NCBI GenBank assembly: GCA_016207665.1
Contig: JACQPG010000056.1
Coordinates: 1-52,148, forward strand
Source: Elusimicrobiota bacterium
GTDB lineage: Bacteria > Elusimicrobiota > Elusimicrobia > UBA1565 > UBA9628
DNA: 52,148 nucleotides
Direction of reading: 5' to 3'
Every line of letters begins with the position of its first letter. Position 1 is the first letter of the stretch. This document shows positions 41,707 to 50,293 of the stretch, piece after piece. Under the pieces are notes generated by a model. The model searched no databases. It saw only the letters and a program-made list of their open reading frames with translations, and was not told the DNA's origin. The position numbers and the translations under genes are program-made.

Positions 41707-43012
41707 GGCGCCGATGTTCGAGGCCAAGCCCCCGGCTCCAGCTGCCAAGCCCGTTGTGACGCCCGAGACGCCGTTTCCCCAGGCGTGGGAGCTGCTCACC
41801 AAACAGCCCAATGTTTCGGACGCCAACGAGATCGGCACGCGCCTGGCCTCGTTGATCCTTCTGCACGCGATCAAGGTCAAGGCCAGCGACATACACTTCG
41901 ATCCCCATGGAATCAACATGCAGGTCCGTCTGCGCATCGACGGCCAGCTCGTGGATCTCGTGGCCTATGAGCGGGAGCGCTTCCCGATCACCTCGCGGCT
42001 TCGCGTGCTGGCGAACTTCTCGCCCAAGGCCGCGTCGGTCTATACCCCGGAGGACGGCCGATTCGATATCTCCACGCCGGAGGGCAAGGTGGTGCAGTTC
42101 CGCGCCTCGGCCTTTCCCGTCAGCCAGGGGGACAAGCTCGTTTTGCGAGTCCTCAACATGGGGCTCGAGGTCGAGCGTTTCGAGGACCTGGGTTTCGAGC
42201 CGGCCGTCCGGGAACAGCTCGATCGCGCGATCCGATCCCCATCGGGAATATTCTTCCTTTCGGGGCTCACGGGAAGCGGCAAGTCCACCACTCTTTGCTC
42301 GATCCTGAGGGCCTTGAGCCGGCCCGAGGTCAATGTGATGACGCTCGAGGACCCGGTCGAATACGAGCTGCCCCGCGTCAACCATTCGCAGATCAATCCC
42401 AAGGCGGGATTCTCCTTCGCCGACGGCTTGCGCTCGATCTTGCGCCAGGATCCCAATATCATCATGGTCGGAGAGGTGCGCGACCTGGAGACCGCCGAGA
42501 TCGCCATGCGCGCCGCGCTGACCGGCCATTTGATCTTCACCACCATCCACGCCACCACGGCGGTCGGCGTGGTGCATCGTCTCATCTCGATGGGGATCGA
42601 GCCCTACATGATCACGGCGTCCCTGATCGGGTCGCTCGCGCAGCGGCTCGTGCGCAAGGTCTGCGCCGGTTGCGTCGAGCCCCAGCCCGTAGAGTCTCAG
42701 GCGTTCGAGCGTCTTCTCAAGCCCGTCGAAGCGGAGAATCGCGCGACGATCGAGGCCGCGGCCAAGGCCGGAGGCTTCAAGAAGGGACGCGGCTGCCAGG
42801 CCTGCCGCAACACGGGTTATAAGGGAAGGATCGGGGTGTTCGAGCTGCTCATCATGGACGATTTAATGCGCGGCCTGGTCTCCAGCAAGGCTGATCCGGG
42901 CGAGCTCAAGCAAGCCGCCTCCAAGGCCGGCGTCCGCTCGCTTCTGACAGATGCCCTGCTCAAGGCCGCTCGGGGCCTGACCACGCTCGACGAGGTTGTC
43001 CGGGTCGTATAA
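41705..43012 (+). CDS. pilB: GspE/PilB-like secretion ATPase, lacking the N-terminal MshEN domain
   Basis: 435 residues (432 if ATG 41714 is used). It would power pilus or pseudopilus assembly from the cytoplasm. N2 domain: ASDIHFDPHGINMQVRLRID. Walker A: GLTGSGKSTT (about 187-196). Asp box EDPVEYEL, Walker B NIIMVGEVRDLETAE, His box TGHLIFTTIHAT. A four-Cys zinc site, CAGC then CQAC, is seen as in GspE/PilB and not in PilT. The usual N-terminal 150-residue MshEN domain is absent. No other pilus gene is nearby, and the flanking genes make glycan, so its machine is elsewhere. Convergent with legB. Confidence 0.87.
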   Translation: MAPMFEAKPPAPAAKPVVTPETPFPQAWELLTKQPNVSDANEIGTRLASLILLHAIKVKASDIHFDPHGINMQVRLRIDGQLVDLVAYERERFPITSRLRVLANFSPKAASVYTPEDGRFDISTPEGKVVQFRASAFPVSQGDKLVLRVLNMGLEVERFEDLGFEPAVREQLDRAIRSPSGIFFLSGLTGSGKSTTLCSILRALSRPEVNVMTLEDPVEYELPRVNHSQINPKAGFSFADGLRSILRQDPNIIMVGEVRDLETAEIAMRAALTGHLIFTTIHATTAVGVVHRLISMGIEPYMITASLIGSLAQRLVRKVCAGCVEPQPVESQAFERLLKPVEAENRATIEAAAKAGGFKKGRGCQACRNTGYKGRIGVFELLIMDDLMRGLVSSKADPGELKQAASKAGVRSLLTDALLKAARGLTTLDEVVRVV

Positions 43013-43047
43013 GGGTCGGGCGAGACGGTCCCGGAGTCCGTTCTCCG

Positions 43048-44049
43048 CTAGACGTTGTAGAGGCCGCTCTTGTAGTCCTGAAGATTCTCGCGGACATAGC
43101 CGATCGTGGCGGCCAGCCCTTCCTGCAGAGTCCAGCGCGGACGCCACCCCAGCATCTTGCGGGCCTTGCCATTATCGCAGATCAGGCGCAGCACCTCGCT
43201 CTTGGAGGGCCGCAGCCGCGCCTTATCCGTCGCGAAAGGCACGTTTCGCCCGACCAGGCGCATGAGCAGCCGGGCGGTTTCCTCGACGGTGACGCCGCGG
43301 CCTGAGCCGAGATTAAAGTCCTCTCCGGCGGACTTGGGCGAGCGCGCCACGGCCAGGAAACCCTGCACGGTGTCGCCCACGAAATTGAAGTCTCGCACCG
43401 GCGCCAGCGCGCCGATCGACAGGCGCTCGGCCCCGGAAAGCAATTGCGTGATCACGGCCGGGATCACGGCCCGGGCTGATTGGCGGGGACCGTAGGTGTT
43501 GAAGGGTCGGGCGATGGCGGCCGGCAGGCCGAAGGAGCGATGGAAGCTCTCGACCAGGGCATCGGCGCCTATCTTGGTGGCCGAGTAAGGGGATTGGCCT
43601 TGCCGAGGATGCTTCTCGTCGATCGGGACGTAAAGGGCCGTGCCGAACACCTCGGAGGTCGAGGTATGCACGAGCTTGCCGACCTTGCGCCGCAGGGCCG
43701 CCTCGAGCACGTTCAGTGTGCCGTGCAGATTGGTCTCCACGTATTGGGCCGGCGCCTTATAGGAGTAGGGGATGGCGATCAAGGCGCCCAAATGGAAAAT
43801 CACCTCTTGGCCCTTGGCGAACTCGTCGACGAAGTAGGGATCGGCCAGGTCCCCGGGCCAGACGTCGATGCGGCGGGAGAGCTCGGCCGGGGTCCGGTCA
43901 AGAAAGCCCCATTGAGACTTGGAGTTATAGCGCACCAGAGCCCTTACCCGCGCCCCCTGGCGCGCGAGCTCCTCGGCGAGCTGGCTGCCTATGAAGCCGC
44001 CGGCTCCGGTGACGGCGGCTTTAACGCCCTTCCAGAAGTGGTCTGCCAT
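43048..44049 (-). CDS. legB: LegB-like NAD-dependent 4,6-dehydratase
   Basis: 333 residues. An extended SDR that converts UDP- or GDP-N-acetylglucosamine to the 4-keto-6-deoxy sugar in legionaminic acid synthesis. Signatures: AAVTGAGGFIGSQLAEELAR, the LegB-typical FHLGALIAIPYSYKAPAQYV, HTSTSEVFGTALYVPIDEKH, SPYSATKIGADALVESF (YxxxK) and RPFNTYGPRQSARAVIPAVI. ATG 44049 shares TGATG with the NeuC stop. It is the last gene of the operon and ends 35 bases from the convergent ATPase gene; a 5-base-pair hairpin in that gap has no T run. Confidence 0.9.
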   Translation of the reverse strand: MADHFWKGVKAAVTGAGGFIGSQLAEELARQGARVRALVRYNSKSQWGFLDRTPAELSRRIDVWPGDLADPYFVDEFAKGQEVIFHLGALIAIPYSYKAPAQYVETNLHGTLNVLEAALRRKVGKLVHTSTSEVFGTALYVPIDEKHPRQGQSPYSATKIGADALVESFHRSFGLPAAIARPFNTYGPRQSARAVIPAVITQLLSGAERLSIGALAPVRDFNFVGDTVQGFLAVARSPKSAGEDFNLGSGRGVTVEETARLLMRLVGRNVPFATDKARLRPSKSEVLRLICDNGKARKMLGWRPRWTLQEGLAATIGYVRENLQDYKSGLYNV

Positions 44050-45239
44050 CAGATCGTGGTCTCCTTGGTGATGAGCTTGGCTCCTAAGGGCACGGAGGCC
44101 AGGATTTGCGCTATGCGCCGGCCGGCGTCGCCGCGTCCATAGGGATTGGCGCAGCCGCGCACGGTCCTCAAGAATCGGCGGTCGCCCACGCAGCGTTGAA
44201 AGGCCCGCAGTATGGCGCGCTCGTCGTAATCGACGTCCAGCACGTTGCGCGCGCGCAGCCGGCCGTCCTGGCGCGAGCCGATATTGATGGCGGGGCAGCG
44301 GAAGGCGGGCGTCTCCTTGATACCGCTCGAGGAGTTGCCCATGCAGGCGCCGCCGCTGAGCGCCCCGATGAAATGGAGCAGCCCATGATAATTGTAACGT
44401 CCCAGGTTCTTGTGGACCCGCACGTTCGCGATGCCGCGCCCGAACCAGCGCCTTATCTCGGCGGCGATGGCTTGGCCGCCCGCGTCGTTGTTGGGATAGG
44501 TCGCGATCACCTGGACGCCGCGGCGAGCGAGCTTCTCCAAGGCCCGCAGGGAGGGCCGCACCTGGGCGACGGCCTGGTCGAATCGGGTGGTCACCGAGTG
44601 CTGGGTGAAAAGGACCACCGGCTTGCCCGGGAATATTCCATAAAGCCGGGCGATCTCGGGGGGCTTGGCATAGAGGCCCGCCGAGATCAGGTCTATGGCG
44701 GGAAAGCCCACGTTGTGCACGCGCCAGGCGGCCTCGCCCATGGCCAGGATGCGCCTTTTGGCGTCGGCGTTGGTGGTGAAATGGAGATGGGCCAGCTTGG
44801 TCATGGCATGGCGCACGGAGTCGTCGAGGGCGCCGCCTTCGGTGACGTCTCCTCCCTCGACATGGGCGGTGGGCAGGCGCATCTGTGTGCCCGCGATCAG
44901 GGCCGCGAAACCCTCGAATCGGTCCGCGTAGACCACGAGCATGTCCGGCCTGATCCTTTGCAGCGCCCGGCTCATGGACACTATGCCCGTGCCTATGGCG
45001 TTGGCGGTCGAAAGCAAGGTATCGCCCTTCATGTCTATCTTGACCTCGGCATGCACCCGGAAGCCATCCTTCTCTATCTCTTCCAGGGTGCGCCCGAAAT
45101 TCGGGTCTAGATGAGCTCCGGACACGATCAGCCGATAGTCCAGCGCGGGATGGGCGGCGATAGCCTTGAGTATCGGGAATTGCAGGCCGTATTCGGCTCG
45201 ATTGCCCGTGAACACGGCGACCACGCGCTTTCGTCTCAT
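44049..45239 (-). CDS. neuC: hydrolysing UDP/GDP-GlcNAc 2-epimerase (NeuC/LegG type), second copy
   Basis: 396 residues. VVAVFTGNRAEYGLQFPILK is the standard opening. LVVYADRFEGFAALIAGTQM, VEGGDVTEGGALDDSVRHAM and GACMGNSSSGIKETPAFRCP with INIGSRQDGRLRARNV are family marks, including the His and Glu near the active site. Within the legB operon it most likely acts as LegG on the 2,4-diacetamido sugar nucleotide. ATG 45239 shares TGATG with the SDR stop. It is clearly diverged from the copy at 30118-31269. Confidence 0.92.
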   Translation of the reverse strand: MRRKRVVAVFTGNRAEYGLQFPILKAIAAHPALDYRLIVSGAHLDPNFGRTLEEIEKDGFRVHAEVKIDMKGDTLLSTANAIGTGIVSMSRALQRIRPDMLVVYADRFEGFAALIAGTQMRLPTAHVEGGDVTEGGALDDSVRHAMTKLAHLHFTTNADAKRRILAMGEAAWRVHNVGFPAIDLISAGLYAKPPEIARLYGIFPGKPVVLFTQHSVTTRFDQAVAQVRPSLRALEKLARRGVQVIATYPNNDAGGQAIAAEIRRWFGRGIANVRVHKNLGRYNYHGLLHFIGALSGGACMGNSSSGIKETPAFRCPAINIGSRQDGRLRARNVLDVDYDERAILRAFQRCVGDRRFLRTVRGCANPYGRGDAGRRIAQILASVPLGAKLITKETTI

Positions 45240-46024
45240 CACAGGAGGGCCCGCAACCCTTGCTCGAGCGGGACTTGCGCCCGCCAATGGAGGGCCGCCT
45301 CGATGCGCGAGGGATCCAACACCAGGCGCGAGGGCGGATCGGGATTTTCCCGCGCCTCCACGGCGAGCCCGGACCGGCCGCAAAGACGGGAGAGCAGCTC
45401 GATGAGCTGGGCCGGGGTCGCGCCACGGCCCGTGGATATGTTGAACGGCCCGCAATGATCGGAGAGGGCCAGGCCGGCGATCGCCTGGACGGCGTCGGAG
45501 ATGAAAAGATAATCCCGGACCGAATTCAGGTTCTTCATGAGCACCTTGCCGCCGCCCGAGCGAAATTGGCCCAGTATATGCGAAAACACGTTATTGGGCG
45601 ACATGCCCGGGCCGTAGACGTTGGAGAGCCTGGCCACGGCGTGGGGCGGTTTGAGGAAAAAAGTCTCGAGCTCCTTCTTGAGCCGGCCGTAAGCGGTGTT
45701 GGGCTCCAGCGGCGAGCTCTCGGCATGGGGTCGGGAGCGGCGATCGCCGTAGACCAGGGCGCTCGAGGCGAAGACGATGCGGGCATAGCCCATGCCGAGC
45801 AGCCGGCGGGCCAATTCCAGTGAGTCCTGGAGCTGGCGGTCGAAGTCGCCGGCCACCTTTGCCGCGTCGCTCTCGCCGGCCAGGTGCACGCATATCGCGC
45901 CGGGGACCGCGGGCAGTCCCTTGCGATCGGCGGCGATGATTCGCAATTCCTTTTCCGTTCCAAGCCGCTGGCACAGGGCCTTTCCTATGAAACCCGAGGC
46001 CCCGGTGACGACGATGTTTCTCAA
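45239..46024 (-). CDS. SDR-family NAD-dependent sugar epimerase/dehydratase, TTG start
   Basis: 261 residues. IVVTGASGFIGKALCQRLG is the dinucleotide loop, IVFASSALVYGDRRSRPHAE the catalytic Ser region, YGRLKKELETFF the YxxxK pair and SRDYLFI-like SVRDYLFISDAVQAI a later family strand. It is shorter than most extended SDRs (about 310), with less C-terminal substrate domain. Between NeuC and NeuB it may alter a precursor or finished nonulosonic acid, for example a C4 or C8 epimer; the reaction is inference. The start is TTG 46024, sharing TTGA with the NeuB stop; no other start lies close. Confidence 0.82.
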   Translation of the reverse strand: MRNIVVTGASGFIGKALCQRLGTEKELRIIAADRKGLPAVPGAICVHLAGESDAAKVAGDFDRQLQDSLELARRLLGMGYARIVFASSALVYGDRRSRPHAESSPLEPNTAYGRLKKELETFFLKPPHAVARLSNVYGPGMSPNNVFSHILGQFRSGGGKVLMKNLNSVRDYLFISDAVQAIAGLALSDHCGPFNISTGRGATPAQLIELLSRLCGRSGLAVEARENPDPPSRLVLDPSRIEAALHWRAQVPLEQGLRALL

Positions 46025-47079
46025 GCCTTGAGCCCGACCACGTCCTCCGGAAGTATGTGCGAATCCGGAGGAATGTCTCGTCCCGCGCGCTTGCCGAGAA
46101 CGGTCGACAGCCGCTCGGCCTTGAGCGGTCCGGTGCCGGGCCTCTTGACCCAGATGTTGTCCCGGGTGAAGCGCTCTCCCTTTCGTATGGGCGCGATGGA
46201 GACCACGGTGGCATAGGCGAAATCGATCACGGGCTTTTCATCCGGCAAGATGGTCTTGCGCCCGCCGCGCGCCTGCCAGATCGCGCGCGAGCCCTGGATC
46301 AAGTCCTTGAGCTCGCCCGGCTCTATGGAGATCTTGGTGTCCGGGCCGGGCCAGGAGCGCAGGATGGTGAAATGCTTCTCCAGCAGGCAGGCGCCCAAGG
46401 CCACGGCGCCCAAGCAGGTCCATATGCCCATCGAATGATCGGAGAGGCCGATCGGGACGCCCGCGAAGGCTTTCCGCAGGTCGGCGATGGCGCCGAGCCG
46501 CACCTTCTCATAGGGCGTGGGGTACATGCTGGTGCAATGCATGAGCGCCAAAGGGGCCTTGCGCCGGCGTATCGTGGCCACGGCCTTCTTGATCGACTTG
46601 AGATCGTTCATCCCCGTGGACAGGATGATGGGCTTGCCTTTCTTGGCGATGTGATCGAGCAAGGGGTAATTGTTGCACTCGCCCGAGCCGATCTTGAAGG
46701 CGGGCACGCCCATGGCCTCCAGCCTGTCCGAGGCCTCGCGAGAAAAGGGCGTGGACAGATAGAGGATGCCCTTGGCCTTGCAATAGCCTTGCACCTTCCG
46801 CTCCTCGTCCGCGTTGAGCTCGCAGCGCTTGATGATGTCCCAGAGCCGCTCGTCGGAGATCTTGCCCGGCTTCATGTCGGTGGGGATCATCTCCTTCTCG
46901 GTGATGTGGCACTGGAACTTGACCACTTCCGCGCCCGCGTCCTTGGCCGCGTCGACCAGCTGTATCGCCTTGTCGAGGCTGCCCTCGTGGTTGATGCCCA
47001 CCTCGGCGATCACCAAGGGAGGGTGATCCGGGCCAATGGCTCTTCCCGCGATGGAAAACGTGCTTTTCTTCGCGCTCAT
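46021..47079 (-). CDS. neuB: nonulosonic acid synthase (NeuB/LegI type), second copy
   Basis: 352 residues. VIAEVGINHEGSLDKAIQLV, GAEVVKFQCHITEKEMI, LYLSTPFSREASDRLEAMG, FKIGSGECNNYPLLDHIAK and LEKHFTILRSWPGPDTKISI follow the NeuB barrel, with a SAF domain from about 285 (IRKGERFTRDNIWVKRPG). It has the HF-T/PDTKIS block typical of sialic/legionaminic synthases. ATG 47079 shares ATGA with the ABC exporter stop. With LegB and NeuC in the same operon it is the stronger LegI candidate of the two NeuB proteins. Confidence 0.92.
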   Translation of the reverse strand: MSAKKSTFSIAGRAIGPDHPPLVIAEVGINHEGSLDKAIQLVDAAKDAGAEVVKFQCHITEKEMIPTDMKPGKISDERLWDIIKRCELNADEERKVQGYCKAKGILYLSTPFSREASDRLEAMGVPAFKIGSGECNNYPLLDHIAKKGKPIILSTGMNDLKSIKKAVATIRRRKAPLALMHCTSMYPTPYEKVRLGAIADLRKAFAGVPIGLSDHSMGIWTCLGAVALGACLLEKHFTILRSWPGPDTKISIEPGELKDLIQGSRAIWQARGGRKTILPDEKPVIDFAYATVVSIAPIRKGERFTRDNIWVKRPGTGPLKAERLSTVLGKRAGRDIPPDSHILPEDVVGLKA

Positions 47080-48827
47080 GCGGCTTCTCCTTGCGCCGAT
47101 TTTACCAAGTCTGCTCCCGAGGCGTCCGGCTCCGCCGGAGGGCCGACCCATATCTCCTTGTCGGCGATGCGCAACAGCTCGCGCCTATGAGTGACCGCGA
47201 CGATGGTCATGCCGGCCTTGAGCCGGGACAGGGTGTCTACGACGCGCGATTCCGTCTCGGAATCCAGATTCGAGGTGGCCTCATCCAGGATGAGCACCTT
47301 GGGCCGGTGCAAAAGCGCGCGGGCCAGCGACAGGCGCTGCTTCTGGCCGGCGGAAAGCCCTTGTCCCTGCTCGGTGATGCGGTGATCCAGCCCTTGGGCG
47401 AGCCCGTGGACGAAGCCGCATTCCGCCTTCTCCAAGGCCTCGAGCAGCTCCCTTTCAGGGGGGCTCTCGCGCAGCCCATAGAGAAGGTTCTGGCGCAGGC
47501 TGCCCTCGACCAGGAAGCTTTCCGGCCCCACGTAGCCCACGCTGGCCAGCAGCTCCGCGCGCCTGTCGGCGAGGGCGAATTTTTCGCCCCCCTCGAGCAG
47601 CAGGCGTATGTTGCCGGACTGCGGCCTGAGTCCGCCCAGGAGCAAGCCCAACAACGTCGACTTGCCCGAGCCCGAGGGGCCCCGGATCACGCAGGTCTGT
47701 CCGGGCTCTATCACCATGCTCAAGCCGGAAAGCACGGGGAACTCCTGCCCCGGGTAATGGAACGAGAGCCGGTCGAGCTCCCAGCCGACCAGGCTCTCGA
47801 GCGGCTTCTGGGCCGGGCCGCTGCGGCCGGGCTCATAGGGCCTGGGGGAGGATTCGAAGTCCTGCCACCACTGGTAGAGATGCCGCAATTGCGGCCCGTA
47901 GAGTATGAGCGCGGAGGCCGAGTTGTTGACCGAGGCGAAAACCTGGAGAAAGCGCAGCACCAGATAGAAATAAGACACCAGCAGCCCCGAGGAAAGCGAC
48001 GGCCCGGAGCCGGACACTTGAGCGATCACGCAGATCAGCAATATGCCCACCATGGGGGGCAGGGCCGCCTTCAGTCCCGTGGCCGCGTAATAGACCAGCA
48101 CATGCTTGCGATAGGCCTCGAGATTGGCCTCGGCCTTGGCTTCCTCCTCGATCTGGGTACCGTAGATCTGGAGCAGGAGAAGGTTCTTGATGCTCATGAG
48201 AAGCCGGTCCATGATCCTGTCCGACTCCGAGATCACGCCTTCTCCCGCCCTCTTGATCCGGTGATCGGCCCAGCGGATGGGGAAAGCCAGGGAGAGCATG
48301 GTCAAGGCGACCATGGCGGTCAGCCCCGGGGAAAGCCAGAAGAGAGTGGCTCCCAGCAGCAAGGCCAAGGTGAGTTGGATGACCAAGACCTGGAGATTGC
48401 CGACGGCGGTGCCCGCCGTGTCCATGCGGGTCTTGAACAGCGTCACGATCTCCGAGGAGCTCGCCGATTCCGAGAAAAAGGCCTGGCGCAGCACGCGCTG
48501 TCTCTGCACGTGCCGTATCTCCTCGTCGCAGGCGCCCTGCATGTAGAGCTGCAAGCCGGAGAGCGCGCCCTTCAGGGCGCCCACGGTGATCATGGCGCCG
48601 AATATCCCGGCCTTGCCGAGCTCCGGGATCCAATCGGGCTTGGCTATGGCCGAGCCGGGAAGCACGCCGATAAGGGCGAGAAAGAGCTGAAGCACGTAGG
48701 CGAAGGCGCTTTCGAGCGCGAACAGGGCCAATCCCGCCGCCACTCCCAGGGCCAGCAGGCAGAGAGGCCTGGGGCCGAGGAAACGGATGATCTTCGGGAT
48801 CTCGCGGCGCCAGCCGGCCGGATTCAT
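47076..48827 (-). CDS. ABC exporter/flippase-like (fused permease-ATPase)
   Basis: 583 residues. About six membrane segments (about 20-330) precede an ATPase domain (about 345-560). This has Walker A VIRGPSGSGKSTLLGLLL, the signature LSAGQKQRLSLARALL (Ala in place of the second Gly of LSGGQ), Walker B VLILDEATSNLDSETE and the switch His in AVTHRRELL. Fused exporters of this plan in glycan loci include PglK, which flips lipid-linked oligosaccharide. No peptidase domain is present. Lying between NeuB and a surface-glycan protein, a flippase role is the best guess; export of another substrate is possible. ATG 48827 shares ATGA with the next gene's stop. Confidence 0.88.
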   Translation of the reverse strand: MNPAGWRREIPKIIRFLGPRPLCLLALGVAAGLALFALESAFAYVLQLFLALIGVLPGSAIAKPDWIPELGKAGIFGAMITVGALKGALSGLQLYMQGACDEEIRHVQRQRVLRQAFFSESASSSEIVTLFKTRMDTAGTAVGNLQVLVIQLTLALLLGATLFWLSPGLTAMVALTMLSLAFPIRWADHRIKRAGEGVISESDRIMDRLLMSIKNLLLLQIYGTQIEEEAKAEANLEAYRKHVLVYYAATGLKAALPPMVGILLICVIAQVSGSGPSLSSGLLVSYFYLVLRFLQVFASVNNSASALILYGPQLRHLYQWWQDFESSPRPYEPGRSGPAQKPLESLVGWELDRLSFHYPGQEFPVLSGLSMVIEPGQTCVIRGPSGSGKSTLLGLLLGGLRPQSGNIRLLLEGGEKFALADRRAELLASVGYVGPESFLVEGSLRQNLLYGLRESPPERELLEALEKAECGFVHGLAQGLDHRITEQGQGLSAGQKQRLSLARALLHRPKVLILDEATSNLDSETESRVVDTLSRLKAGMTIVAVTHRRELLRIADKEIWVGPPAEPDASGADLVKSAQGEAA

Positions 48828-50293
48828 GCGCTGATCTCCCCCAAGATCGCCTGGGCCAGGCGATCTTGGACTCGGCCGTCGAAGTCCAGATGCCTCTGGC
48901 GGGCGGCCTCCGGCGGCTGCCCGAGCTCGAGAGCCAATAATTCCCAGACCTTGGCCTTGAGGCGGTCGTAATCTCCCGAGGGGTCGTAATGCTGGAATCG
49001 CGCGTCGTCGCTGTAGATCTCGTAGGGATTGCGCGCGAAATTGACGAAGAGCGCCTTGACGCCCTTGCCGAAGAAAAAGGCCTCGTAAGCCAGGGTCGAG
49101 TTGAAGCTGATGACGAGCCGCGATCGGTGGATATTGAGATAGCTCTCGCCCTTGCCCGTGTTGGGCAGTATCTCGATCTCGGGCCCCATCAGCCGCCGGA
49201 CATGGTCCACGATCTCGCGGGTGCGGGCGGGATCGCGATAATTGCGCATTTGATAGGCGACCCGCCAGCCGGGATTGCGCCGCTTGAGCTCGCCCACGCG
49301 CTGGAAGAGCAGGTCCAGGGAGCGGCCGGTGGCCGCGTCGAAGTCATTATAGGGCCAGATGCTCTGATCGATGAAAAGCAGATCGTAGATCGGCTTCTCG
49401 GGGGCCAGGCCCTGATGCAGCTTGAAGAAGCGATCCAGATTCAAGGCCCCGACCGGGATCACGCGGCCCTCGATGCGCAACTCCCGGCAAAGATTATCCA
49501 TGTAGGGGCCGAAGGAAAGATAAACGTCGACCGCCCCGAAGGCGTAGACCGGATGATGCGTCCTTTCCCCGTTCTGCACGACGAAGAGCTTGCCCGCGCA
49601 GTTTTGCCGGAAGGCGATGAGCCGGCAGGGGTGGTTGCTCTCATCGGCGTAGGTGATGAAATGGCGGCAGGGATGGCGGCAGAAATGCCCGTCGAAGCTC
49701 GCGTAAATGCCGAGCGACTTGCGGTAATAGGCGAGCACGTTCTGGCCCAAACGCCGCGAGAGCAGCCACAGGGACGGGGCGAAGAGCGGGGCCAAGAACA
49801 GCCAAAACAGGCAGCGCGGCGAGACCGAATCATTGATCCAGCTCGCCAATTCGACGCCCGAGCCGGAGAAAGAGCCCCGGTCCAAAGGCGTCAGGCGCTT
49901 GGGGCCGGGCAATCGATCGAAGACCCGGCGATAGCGCTCCTCGAAATAGTTCCTGTCCGTGATCTCAAGGTCGATATGGACCGGGCGGGTTTTTCTCCAC
50001 AGGAATGAAGTCCCTATCAAGTATCTCCAGGGATGCCCCAGGGCCTTGAGCAAGGACTCGGCGTAGGACTCGTTGTTCCCGTAATTCTCGGGCAGGCTGT
50101 CGCAATAGATCTTGGCCATCACGCGCTCGAGCTCGGGCTCAGAGCAGCGCAAGAAAGCCTTGAGAAAGCGGAAAGCGGCCATGCCCCGATAGGCCTGCGC
50201 GAACTCCTGGGCCGTGGGGATGAAGGCCGTCCGTTCGGCCAGGGAGGGAAGCGGGGGGCAGGCCGTCCGTTGCGCCTCGGTCTGGGCGCTCAT
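48824..50293 (-). CDS. unrecognised surface-carbohydrate protein, capsule-transferase-like C-terminus
   Basis: 489 residues, not recognised as a whole. There is no signal peptide. A hydrophobic part lies at about 165-180 (CLFWLFLAPLFAPSLWLLS). A Cys/His cluster follows at about 200-230 (GHFCRHPCRHF, NHPCRLIAF, QNCAGK), unusual for a cytoplasmic transferase and suggestive of a metal site. The C-terminal half, with YDLLFIDQSIWPYNDF, YQMRNYRDPARTREIVDHV and SRLVISFNSTLAYEAFFFGK, resembles the donor half of GT-B capsule enzymes and the end of the LIC12162-type protein at 32280-34028. It lies between an exporter and NeuA and overlaps both by ATGA, so a role in moving a nonulosonic acid onto the glycan is plausible. 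Confidence 0.7.
   Translation of the reverse strand: MSAQTEAQRTACPPLPSLAERTAFIPTAQEFAQAYRGMAAFRFLKAFLRCSEPELERVMAKIYCDSLPENYGNNESYAESLLKALGHPWRYLIGTSFLWRKTRPVHIDLEITDRNYFEERYRRVFDRLPGPKRLTPLDRGSFSGSGVELASWINDSVSPRCLFWLFLAPLFAPSLWLLSRRLGQNVLAYYRKSLGIYASFDGHFCRHPCRHFITYADESNHPCRLIAFRQNCAGKLFVVQNGERTHHPVYAFGAVDVYLSFGPYMDNLCRELRIEGRVIPVGALNLDRFFKLHQGLAPEKPIYDLLFIDQSIWPYNDFDAATGRSLDLLFQRVGELKRRNPGWRVAYQMRNYRDPARTREIVDHVRRLMGPEIEILPNTGKGESYLNIHRSRLVISFNSTLAYEAFFFGKGVKALFVNFARNPYEIYSDDARFQHYDPSGDYDRLKAKVWELLALELGQPPEAARQRHLDFDGRVQDRLAQAILGEISA

Noticed and set aside
43032-43047. CGGAG-N6-CTCCG as a terminator between the ATPase gene and legB
   Set aside because: The stem is only 5 pairs and neither strand has a T run after it.
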